Source: Cryptomeria japonica (Eukaryota; Streptophyta; Pinopsida; Cupressales; Cupressaceae). Taken from it: 64,000 nucleotides of DNA. Positions 11,011-20,239 of the stretch are shown here, piece after piece. The number at the start of each line of letters is the position of its first letter. The first letter of the stretch is position 1. Made by a program: the position numbers and the translations under genes. The stretch lies in the NCBI RefSeq assembly GCF_030272615.1, contig NC_081412.1, positions 343,099,870 through 343,163,869 on the forward strand, written 5' to 3'. Below the pieces are notes generated by a model. That model was not told the DNA's origin, did not search any database, and saw only the letters and a program-made list of their open reading frames with translations.

Positions 11011-11336
11011 GAAGAGAGGGATAGAATAGGATAAGGAGAGGGGGAGGGAGAGGGAGTTAGAGACAGAGAGAGAAGGGAATAGGAAGAGAGGGAGAGACAT
11101 AGGGAAAGAAAGAGAAGGGAGAGAGAGAGAGAGAGGGGGGGGGAGGGGGAGACGGTTAGAGACAAAGAGAGAAGGGGATAGGAAGAGAGGGAGAGAGATA
11201 GGGAAAGAAAGAAAAGGGAGAGAGGGTGATAATAGGATTGAGAAAGAGAGAGAATAGGATAAGGAGAGGGAGAGGGAGAGAGAATAGGATAAGGAGAGTG
11301 GGAGGGAGAGAGAGGGGGAGAGATAGAGGACAAATT

Positions 11337-11387
<51 letters not shown>

Positions 11388-11999
11388 GGATAGGAAGAGA
11401 GGGAGAGAATATGATAGGGAGAGGGGGAGGGAGAGAGAGTTAGAGAGAGAAAGATTAGGGGGTAGGAAGAGAGGGATAGAATAGGATAAGCAGAGGGGGA
11501 GGGAGAGAGAGAGATAGGGAAATAAAGAGAAGGGAGAGAGGTGAGAATAGGATTGAGAGAGAGAGAGAGCAATAGAATAGGATAATGAGAGGGGGAGGGA
11601 GTTAGAGAGAGAGAAGGGGATAGGAAGAGAGAGAGAGAAAGATATATAGAATAGGATAAGGAGAGAGGGAGGGAGAGGGAGTTAGAGACAGAGAGAGAAG
11701 GGGATAGGAAGAGAGGGAGAGAGATAGGGAAAGAAATAGAAGGGAGAGAGAGAGAGGGGGGGGGAGGGGGAGAGAGTTAGAGACAAAGAGAGAAGGGGAT
11801 AGGAAGAGAGGGAGAGAGATAGGGAAAGAAAGAAAAGGGAGAGAGGGTGATAATAAGATTGAGAGAGAGAGAGAGAGGGGAGAGAGAGGGAGAGAGAGAG
11901 TAGGGAGAGGAGGGAGAGAGAGAGAGAGAGAGGTAGTAGGGGGTAGGAAGATAGGGATAGAATAGTATAAGGAGAGGGGTAGGGAGAGAGTTAGAGAGT

Positions 12000-12050
<51 letters not shown>

Positions 12051-12226
12051 AGAGGGAGAGAAGAGGAGAGGGAGAGGGGGAGGGAGAGAGAGTTAGAGAG
12101 AGAGAGAGAGTAGGGGGTAGGAAGATAGGGATAGAATAGGATTAGGAGAGGGGGAGGGAGAGACAGTTAGAGACAAAGAGAGAAGGGGATAGGAAGAGAG
12201 GGAGAGAGATAGGGAAAGAAAGAGAA

Positions 12227-12269
<43 letters not shown>

Positions 12270-12717
12270 AGGGACAAAGAGAGAAGGGGATAGGAAGAGA
12301 GGGAGAGAGATAGGGAAAGAAAGAGAAGGGAGAGAGGATGAGAATAGGATTGAGAGAGAGAGAGAGTAGGGAGATGGGGAGGGAGAGAGAGAGTAGGGGT
12401 AAGAAGAGAGGGATACAATAGGATAAGGAGAGGGGGAGGGAGAGAGTGTTAGAGATAGAGAGAGAAGGGGATAGGAAGAGAGTGAGAGAGATAGGGAAAG
12501 AAAGAGAAGGGAGAGAGGGTGAGAATAGGATTGAGAGAGAGAGAGAAGGGGATAGGAAGAGAGAGAGAGAATAGGATAAGGAGAGGGGGTGAGAAAGGCA
12601 GTTAGAGAGAGAGTAGGGGGAGAGGGGGAAAGATAGAGAATAGGGAATAAGAAGAGAGGGAGAGAATATGATAAGGAGAGGGGGAGGGAGAGAGAGGGGG
12701 AGAGAGAGAGGAGATTG

Positions 12718-12752
<35 letters not shown>

Positions 12753-12960
12753 GGTTAAGAGAGGGGGAGGGAGAGGTAGGGGGAGAGGGAGAGGTAGGGG
12801 AGAGAAAGAGAGAGAAGGGAAGAGGGTGATAATAGGATAGGATAACGAGAGAGAGAGAGAGAGAGAGAGATGAGGTGGAGAGAGAACGAGAAGGAGAAGA
12901 GGGTGAGAGACTTGGTAGAGAGAGAAGTGTGAAGGAGAGAGAGATGAGATAGAACTCAAG
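9951..12960. repeat. GA-rich satellite core
   Basis: About 3 kb of (GA)n tracts alternating with longer words such as agaaggggataggaagagag and gggagagagatagggaaaga. The longer words recur in the same order (for example near 11050, 11160, 11690, 11785, 12175, 12285 and 12455), so the array is a higher-order minisatellite and not only a dinucleotide repeat. The + strand is almost free of C. Long open frames on both strands here are compositional. Confidence 0.9.
10300..10799. other. Assembly gap of 500 N
   Basis: Exactly 500 N, a typical placeholder length. The true length of the GA-rich core is unknown. Confidence 0.98.
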
Positions 12961-13036
12961 AAGGATAATTAGGGCTCAAAATAGACATAGACGGTGATGG
13001 GGGAAGGAAGACGAGAGAGAGAAAAAGAAGAGAGAC

Positions 13037-13140
13037 ATGCATGTATACAAACATATATACATATATCTATATAAATATATGTATATATATAACTATAGAT
13101 ATGCATATATACATACATAAACACATATTATATATGTATT
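13037..13140. repeat. AT/AC-rich microsatellite
   Basis: Degenerate atatac/atatgt repeats between the GA-rich core and the right palindrome array. Confidence 0.7.
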
Positions 13141-13420
13141 TTGTGAAAATCAAAATAATGGTTTTTCATAACCCGTACGAGTTTTGTGAAACTCAAAATG
13201 ATATTTTTCATAACCAGTATGGGTTATGAAAAACCATAATTTTGGTTTTTCATAACCAGTACGAGTTATGAAAAACCATATTTTTGGTTTTTCATAACCC
13301 GTACGGGTTTTGGGAAATTCAGAATGATGGTTTTAGTTCTACATAACCCATACGGGTTATGTAGAACTATGAATGGTAATTTTTGTTTTTCAAAACCCGT
13401 GCGGGTTTTGGCTTGGTAAG
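13141..13420. repeat. Right subterminal palindrome array
   Basis: Six palindromes about 40-50 bp apart (near 13161, 13204, 13244, 13286, 13335 and 13391). Cores are again GTAC, GTAT, ATAC or GTGC flanked by ACC/GGT. The arms differ between copies but stay self-complementary: TTTTTCATAACC in some, AGTTCTACATAACCC at 13335-13368 (15-base arms), CAAAACCC at 13391. The left array has CCTCAAAACCC arms instead. Confidence 0.85.
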
Positions 13421-14244
13421 AGGGTTGGAAAATGACCCTAAGACTTGGAAGCCCATTTTCCCTCCATTTCTGTCCCTTTACACATTTTTTCATCTTCCAA
13501 CATGATTTCTTGACTTCATCATCATCAGGTTTATAAATGATCAAGTGGGTATCTCTAAAATTACCACCATAATCTCACACGTCTTCTCATCTTTCTGACC
13601 ATATAAATTTTTCTATTTTTAGACAACATTAGCATAGTAAACTTTAATTTTCTTTATCAGTGCCTTGACAATCCTTAGAGACATACATCTACCATTTTTT
13701 TAATAACTTTTGATATACTTGACCAAATTCAAAATAAATTACTTATTATTGTTATAAACTAGGTTCTATATAATTTTTTAAAAAAAGGTTTTCATTTTTG
13801 ATTATTTTGATGCAAGTTATGCCCAGCGCACGAACAGGTACCAAATTTTCAGGATGTGGTCACTTCAAAAAATAATTAAAAAAAAATACTCATTGAAAAA
13901 TTACAAAAAAATACACAACTTCTAGATCTCAATGTTACCTATCATCCTGCCAAAGGGTTTTTTAAAATACTAAATCTAATTATATATTTTGTGCAGTGCA
14001 CAAAAACAGCTATGTTATGTTTTTCAGAAAAAATCAGGAACAATTTTTTGTGCGAGAAAGGTTTGACCCTCTTGATTTTATCCAATTTAAAAAAAAATTA
14101 GTAGTTTAGAAACTAGATTTAGAGTACTACAATTCTTATTCTTTTCTCAACTCCTAGTTTTGAGTGCATGACCTTTGAATATCTCTTTGAAGTTCAGGTT
14201 TACCTGTTTTCAGAAAAAAAAAGTGGCCACTTATACCCCCTTTT
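13421..14244. other. Unique right interior of the DNA transposon
   Basis: AT-rich non-coding sequence with poly-A and poly-T runs. The words gcacgaacaggtaccaaat (near 13828) and tgtgcagtgcacaaaaacag (near 13991) are unremarkable. No transposase motif is seen. The block aagtggccac at 14221 matches a block next to the left TIR. Confidence 0.5.
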
Positions 14245-14270
14245 TGTTCACCATCTTGGTGCACTTACCC
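14245..14270 (-). repeat. Right terminal inverted repeat
   Basis: Perfect reverse complement of 9453-9478. The - strand gag frame runs into it, which is why gag appears to end abnormally here. Confidence 0.9.
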
Positions 14271-14958
14271 GACAGTCAGTCCCTCTACAATAATATTTAT
14301 ATTTCACAAGAAATAATTGTTTCATCTCATCCCATGTAGTGATTGTACTACTCCCTAGACTCATAAACAATCTCAAAGCTGATTCTTTTAGAGTGGCGGG
14401 AAATATTTTGAGTCTATGGGCATCTGTAGTATAATCATAACTCCTAGAGAGGACATCAAATTCAAACAAGAAAGTATCGGGGTCCTCTGTCACCAGTCCA
14501 TAAAATTTAGGAAGAGAAGAAGATGGAATGTTCTTGAGATTAACATTATCATGCAAATCAAAAATGGGGAACTCAAATGTTAGGTTCACAGATGGGGTGG
14601 GTTATTCCCGTCGGGGGGTGGATTTCCTTGCATTGGTCTTTGAGGATGAGTTACTAGACAAGGTTCCTCTTTAGGAGGTCCAAAGAGAAAATGAAGGATG
14701 TTCTTAGAAAGTTTAAATTCAAGCCAGTTCAAATTATCTGGGGCTTGGTAAAGTGCAGCAAAAGGTTTTATATCTAGTGCTTCATATGGATTGAGTCTTG
14801 TATGATCAGGAAGGTTAGGAAGGAATCTACCTTGAGAATATCTTCTTCATCTATGCATGCAAATTCATGATAATTACTTAAAACAAACTGAGCTATCAAA
14901 ACCAACTATACTAAAAACTTAAAAATTCATAACTATGACATGTTCTTAGTTTGACACC
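14271..14958 (-). pseudogene. Gag N-terminal part of element A
   Basis: On the - strand, NLTFEFPIFDLHDNVNLKNI, PSSSLPKFYGLVTEDPDTFL, FEFDVLSRSYDYTTDAHRLK and LFMSLGSSTITTWDEMKQ match element C gag (38335-38620) residue by residue. This is the retrotransposon capsid domain. The 5' portion towards the PBS (14590-14958) is badly decayed. The frame is cut by the DNA transposon after RGTD. Together with 8241-9452 it makes one Gag. Confidence 0.85.
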
Positions 14959-14960
14959 AT

Positions 14961-14978
14961 CCCTGGCAACAATGCCAA
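14961..14978 (-). promoter_or_regulatory. Primer binding site of element A
   Basis: The - strand reads TTGGCATTGTTGCCAGGG, close to the TGGCGCCGTTGCCGGGG primer site used by Athila-type elements. It lies eight bases inside the proposed LTR end. Confidence 0.75.
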
Positions 14979-14985
14979 TTTTTTT

Positions 14986-15685
14986 TGCCTAGCCAATAGG
15001 AACAATAACTAGAGCTAAAGTCTTAACTCAAAGATTGGTCATCCACTCTCAGTAGCTATCATCTCCATGAATGAAGTTCATTTACTTGTCAACCCAGGGA
15101 CATATTACTTGAAATGGGTATGCATTATATATGCACTAAGTTCCTGTGATAGTCATTCTACACTACTGTAGCAACTAAGTCTATTAGAAATAAACAAGCA
15201 AAAATATAACAACTAAATGGCTATAGGAAATCTTAACATTAACAAAAGATTATAGCTAAATAAATGTTAACTAAGTTCAGAGATGACAAACAAGAATTAC
15301 TTTGTCTACTTTGGCTGCAGGAACAGTTACAGGATCTAGTTCCAATAGATGTAGGAATAGTTAGCCACTAGAACATCTACTATAGTAGAAAGGAAACTTA
15401 ATCTAACAAACACACATGGATACTCACCAAGTGGGCCCCCTTGGATGAGTGTATCCAGACTTTAAAAATGATTCTATATACTCAGAATAACATAGCTTTT
15501 ATTCATTATTTCCAAAATTCGATACAATACATGAGATAAGAGAAATGCTTCTAATTTTGGAAAACACTGTCTAACCTCTGAGAAGAGGTGCAGGTCCTTA
15601 ATTATAAGAAAATTATAACAAAATTCCTACTACCTAGATCATGCCCATGAAATTAGGTGGAAAACATTTATTACTGCAAGGAGAA
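14986..15685 (-). repeat. Partial LTR of element A
   Basis: The LTR should begin just outside the PBS. On the + strand its first TG is at 14986 (tgcctagccaatagg). About 700 bases of LTR-like non-coding sequence follow until another LTR starts at 15686. The second LTR of A is not in the window, so neither length nor identity can be verified. Confidence 0.5.
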
Positions 15686-15742
15686 TGTAATGCCCCGCCA
15701 GGAAACCCCGAAGGGATAAATCCACAACACACAAATGGAGTG

Positions 15743-15745
<3 letters not shown>

Positions 15746-15826
<81 letters not shown>
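15746..15826. repeat. (TA)n microsatellite
   Basis: About 40 uninterrupted TA units. Short open frames over it are artefacts. Confidence 0.95.
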
Positions 15827-15828
<2 letters not shown>

Positions 15829-16044
15829 ATAAGACACAACATTAAGATACATTGAGTTATCTAAAGCTTTGATAACACAGTGGAAGACTAAACAAACCTA
15901 AGGAGTTTCCCAATGTGATTATGTAACTTAACACCTAACTCAACTCACGACATTTGATCCAATTAAGCAGGTTATCTTAATTACATGTTATTACTCAAAA
16001 CATGGATATAATGTGTTCAGTGAATTGAAATAATAGATAATAGG

Positions 16045-16600
16045 ACGCGCTCATCCATTATGGCTGAAGATGAGTCTATCATGAGGATATTTATCCATTA
16101 AAGCTAAAACATAGATAGCATATGAATTCATCCATTAAGGTTAAAATATGGATATCTTGATGAGTTCATCCAATCTAGTTAAAATATAGCTAATAACATG
16201 ATGTTCATTTATTAAGGTTAAAATGTAAATAACCAAATGAGTTCATCCGATATAGTTAAAATATAGCTAATAAGATGAAGTTCATTTATTAAAGTTAAAA
16301 CGTAAATAACCAAATGAGTTCATCCATTATAGTTAAAATATGGCTAATAAGATGAAGTTCATTTATTAAGGTTAAAATGTAAATAACCAAATGAGTTCAT
16401 CCAATATATTTTAAAATATAGCTAATAAGATGAAGTTCATTTATTAAGGTTAAAATATAAATAACTAAATGAGTTCATCCATTTTAGTTATAATATAGCT
16501 ATTATGATGGAGTTCATTTATCAAGGTTAAAATGTAAATAACTAAATGAGTTCATCCATTTGAATTATGATCTAGGTAATATAACTAGTTCATCCAACAT
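16045..16600. repeat. 77-bp tandem repeat array
   Basis: The word gagttcatcc begins at 16162, 16239, 16316, 16393 and 16471, with a further copy near 16548, so the period is 77-78 bp. Each unit holds two related halves built on ttcat(c/t)nattaaggttaaaat. The first copies near 16050-16160 are more degenerate. Confidence 0.85.
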
Positions 16601-17952
16601 TGGTTATCCATTCATTACATTCAAAACTTTTCCTTAACCATATGCCATGCATCTAATTTCATTACATGCTTTAATTTCATCATAACCTAGGGAGTTCTTT
16701 CCATGCATACTTAATTGTATTATCGATAACTGAAATTGATTACATTCTATTATTCAAATCTATATCCTTTCATGATCTGCATTCCTGCATTTAATTAAGA
16801 CAACTGCATACGTGATTTTACGATTAATTTCATCTAATCCACTTATACATTCTATCAAAATGCCATCCATACATACTATCACTAAACAAGAAACATAAGG
16901 ACAAAAGCATCACATAACACCAAATTGATATCAGAGTTCACCCCTAAAGGGCTACATCTCCAAGTCTACTCAACTGCAAGACCCCTCTGGTCATTTAATT
17001 AAGTTAAGGGTACATAAGGTTCACATCATTTACAATCCTACCATTAAGGCGAACACAACCAATATACAAATGACCACATCGGTCAATAAATACATAGATG
17101 ATCTCTACATAGAAACGGATCCAGCTGAACATATTAAAAGCAAATACAAAGGTCCAGTGCCTGATGGTACTCTAACTAAAGACCTGACCAACTATGGTCA
17201 ACCATAAATCAACACACTACTCCCGCATTAAAGGACAAGACCAATAATAACATCATCACAAGGCAACAACTGAACTAGAGACTGTTGATATAAACAGGTA
17301 CCCCAAATCAACCAAATGACAAGGTCCAAACAAACATATCAAGTCTTGTCATTACTTAAGCAAAAGTGAGTATAGAAATTAAACTTGCGGCATTAACCAG
17401 TAGAGGCAACCTTTTCCCATATTGATTTAAACACTAAATGTTGATCAAGTTTTCTAAATGATCTAAGTTCTCAAAATACAATAACAGAAAACAAAACACC
17501 ATTACAAGGTAAATTCAATACCACAATTGCACTAGTACCATCTTGCCTATTTCCCAATTCAGAGAAAAATATAAATTAACAATTTATTCTACTAAATGAA
17601 AATTTCATTTACTTGCCAAATTTTCCTAACGATACTTTATTTAATTCCTAATATTTCCAATAGTATATTATTTAAGTTTCCAAAATAGTCAATGATATAA
17701 TATTCCTATTTTCTAATTACCCAAAATAATTATTAACTAGTACATATTTATTAACCCCTATATAATAACATATAACCATTAATAATTTACATACACAATT
17801 CCAAATTAAAAAAAATCAATTAATATATATTTATATTAATCCCCATTAATAAAATATATATATTTATAAATAATTTAATGGTACACTGCTTTTAAATTAA
17901 TTATCATTTAATACATATTTATTAATCCTCATTAATAAACTATATATTAATA

Positions 17953-18590
17953 TCTTTTGAAAATTAATTAATAATGTATACGTTATAAAATTTAAATAAT
18001 TAATAATAATATAATATTATATGTAATCTTATTAAGCAAAAAATGCGAATAGAAGATGTATATGCGAAAAGCAGATTCATTTTTGCAAACCCTCAAAACA
18101 TCCTCGAAAGTAGGGGAGGAATAATGGTGATTGGCAAAGTGGAATAAATTTATATAAGGTCCATAAAAATGTTGTGGGCACCTCAAACAGATTTGCAGCT
18201 CTAAATGCCTCTCAATCATGCGCTATAGGAGAAAATTTGATTAATTTACAGCTTAATGATATATGCAAAAGGGTTGCCGGGGTTCCAAGGGGCCCCCCAT
18301 CCAGCTAGAGAAATATAGGTGAATTGGAATCTTCCTTAATTATGATAGCTAACCTAGTTTGGAAAAGGACACAACGGAACCCTAGGGCACCATTTAAGAG
18401 ATAGGAAAATCCTTTAACACAGAAGAGAGAGGAATTTCTTTCCATCCTGAAGGCTTCTCTGGATAATTGTTACCCTAACAAAGGTAGTGTTTCATATTCA
18501 CCATACATTCGTGTGGAGAGATTCTCTTGAGCCCAAAACGATGTTGCATCAGGGGCAAATAGAATAAAATTAGGGGTAAGAAAATACACC
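17953..18590 (+). other. 5' region of the LINE
   Basis: Non-coding. The first 250 bases are AT-rich like the flank. From about 18240 the composition changes (gggttgccggggttccaagg). I see no repeat or clear promoter element. The true 5' end of the LINE could be as late as about 18240. Confidence 0.4.
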
Positions 18591-20239
18591 ATGAAAAGCT
18601 CAAAGGCAATGGTCCAAAATCTGTGCAAGGAAGGATATAACCCAAAATCAAAGGAGATGGAAACCTATGACCGTCACAATTCTAAGGAAATTAAGCACCC
18701 TATGTCAGATCTACCTTCAAATTCCCTAGCTACTCCTAATAGGTTGGTCATTGAAATTGATAATTATACTTAGGCTAGGTATCAAATGCATTGCAGCGAT
18801 AAAATGATCTTTGCTCGATGGAAAGGCTAGGGGATCCCATTGGAAAAAATTGCTAACTGGGTGTCATCCTCCTTCAATAACCAGGTAAGAATTGACATCC
18901 TTCCTAATAATTTCTTAGCTATTGAATGTGGTAATCATAATCTTAGAAATTCATTTCTTAATGAGGATATATTAAAATTTAAAGGTCTAGGGTTTGATTG
19001 CTAGGAATGGCAACCTCTCTTTCTCCCATCTCAATTCAATTCCTACATGGTTAATAGAGCAATTTCACTTGATAAATTCCCTGTAGAATTGCGCAATAAT
19101 GACTTTTTAAGAATAATAGGCAACAAAACAGGTAAATTTGTAGAGTCAAAAAATCAGCCCTAAGCTTCTTTAACCAACTCTTAATCGTTAAAATGAATAT
19201 TAACATTAAATCTTTAGAGCCTATAACTTTGAAATGTGATAAATCTTGTTTAACCCTAGAATTACCCTTTTATAATGGTCCCTTCGAAGATTCTATTCCA
19301 AGGAAGATCCCCTCCGAGAAACCTTTTCCTAAATCGTTGCTCAAGTCTAATGGCACTCCATTAAGATTCATGGAAGGAGAGGGTTTTCCCCTAGAGGGCT
19401 ATACGATTGATATTAACCCTAATCATCTTACCTCTAACCTATATCCTCATAGCTCCCCTGTTAAGCCCTCTCGCTCCCCTCTTCCTTCACTACTAACTGT
19501 AAATTCACCTATAGCTAACTCTCTTCTAGGGGATCAAGATCTGGAAGATGGTGAAATCAATGAGGTTATCCCCCAAAAAGAGCAGCTCGGCCTGACAAAT
19601 TTGTCATCATCTAGCTCTCTCATTACACCAAAGAGGCTAAGTCCCTTGGGGTATCCCCCTTTCAATGGAACAAATTGCCTCTAAGCAATCAACAGAGCTA
19701 GATAGGCTTTCCCCAGATCTAGGATTGGCATCCTTACAAGGTCAACCAATCTCTCTAGTCTCAAGTATGGTGAGGAGGCAGTAGTTTGCCCTCCATCTCT
19801 GAAGGTTGTTTCTGATCCAATTGTAGAATCTAAGAATGATCGAGTGGCTAGGGAAGTTAAAATCATTGCCAATTTTGTAGGGTAAGAAGTAGTAAATGAC
19901 CTCATGGACCTATTGGTTGATGAAATCTGTGATAACGAGGAGTTGGAAAGACAAAGGGATTTCTTGGTCAAAAATCTTATGGATGTTACTACAGTCGACT
20001 TAGAAATAGATGAACTCTTTGTAGCATTAGATAACTTAGAAAATGATAACCCAAATATTCTAGGCATTCTCAGCTCTGATAGAAGAAAAGACTCTCTTGA
20101 CTGTGCTAAACATAGTAAGAGAAGAGGTAGGATATCCCTTGCTGAACTAAGATCAAAGGATGGAGAAGCCAAGGGTCAGTCTAAAATATCCACTCTTTTT
20201 AATGCAAGGGAGGGGAAGTTCCTCCCCACAGAGCCATGA
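18591..20239 (+). pseudogene. LINE ORF1, DUF4283-type nucleic-acid-binding protein
   Basis: The frame opens MKSSKAMVQNLCKEGYNP. Around 18780-19160 it reads IFARWKG, GIPLEKIANWVSSSFNNQVR, FLAIECGNHNLRNSFL and IIGNKTGKFV, the order of the DUF4283 domain found in plant L1 ORF1 proteins. The rest is a Ser/Pro-rich linker (19200-19680) and an acidic tail. Internal stops include TAG near 18774, 18828 and 19002, at least one where Trp (TGG) is expected. No CCHC knuckle is clear. The final TGA (20237-20239) overlaps the ATG of ORF2, a four-base ATGA junction. Confidence 0.75.

Larger units (their letters stand above)
9453..14270. mobile_element. Unclassified TIR DNA transposon with palindrome arrays and a GA-rich core
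   Basis: It sits inside the gag of element A: gag reads YYCRGTD up to 14271 and resumes at HGDDI before 9452, while element C reads YYRGIDRHGDDI without interruption. The two ends are perfect inverted copies over 26 bases, starting GGGTAAGTGCACCAAGATGG. A further aagtggccac block occurs in both ends. Inside each end lies an array of GTAC-centred palindromes. The core is GA-rich satellite with a gap. No transposase is visible, so it is non-autonomous as assembled. The flanks together hold about four bases more than the gag codons need, suggesting a TSD of 3-4 bp, but no matching pair is clear. The ends fit no superfamily I know. Confidence 0.8.
3213..15685 (-). mobile_element. Element A: Athila-like Ty3/gypsy retrotransposon, decayed and interrupted
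   Basis: On the - strand the order is LTR start (14986 rightwards), PBS (14978-14961), gag, protease, RT, RNase H, integrase, G-tract and an env-position ORF. Lineage clues are the PBS close to TGGCGCCGTTGCC, the protease motif DLGA, the RT motif YMDDF followed by a MMQEGIVL segment, and the extra ORF after integrase. It is interrupted by the DNA transposon at 9453-14270 and truncated at 3212 by the Copia-like element. Its other LTR is not in the window. Element C is a close relative on the + strand. Confidence 0.85.
15686..17952 (+). repeat. Chromovirus-type LTR, left portion
   Basis: The start TGTAATGCCCCGCCAGGAA is typical of plant chromovirus LTRs and interrupts the LTR region of element A. 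No chromovirus coding sequence flanks it, so it is a solo or partial LTR. It contains a (TA)n tract, a 77-bp tandem array, and from 17560 a very AT-rich stretch with no recognised feature. The LINE at 17953 probably splits it, with the rest at 27576. The right end is uncertain. Confidence 0.5.

Noticed and set aside
9923-12959. Very long open frames rich in Leu/Ser/Pro on the - strand and Glu/Arg on the + strand
   Set aside because: They arise from GA/CT dinucleotide composition and run through the N gap. No protein family signal.
13041-13229. Ile/Tyr/Thr-rich frame over the AT microsatellite
   Set aside because: Microsatellite translation.
9600-13410. CRISPR-like array of regularly spaced palindromes
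   Set aside because: Eukaryotic plant context, variable repeats, AT-rich similar spacers and no cas genes. It is subterminal transposon structure.
9453-14270. Assignment to CACTA, MULE, hAT, PIF/Harbinger or Helitron
   Set aside because: Ends are not CACTA or hAT-like, no 8-11 bp or TWA target duplication is visible, and terminal inverted repeats exclude a Helitron.
15639-15842. Ile-Tyr repeat frames on both strands
   Set aside because: Direct translation of the (TA)n tract.
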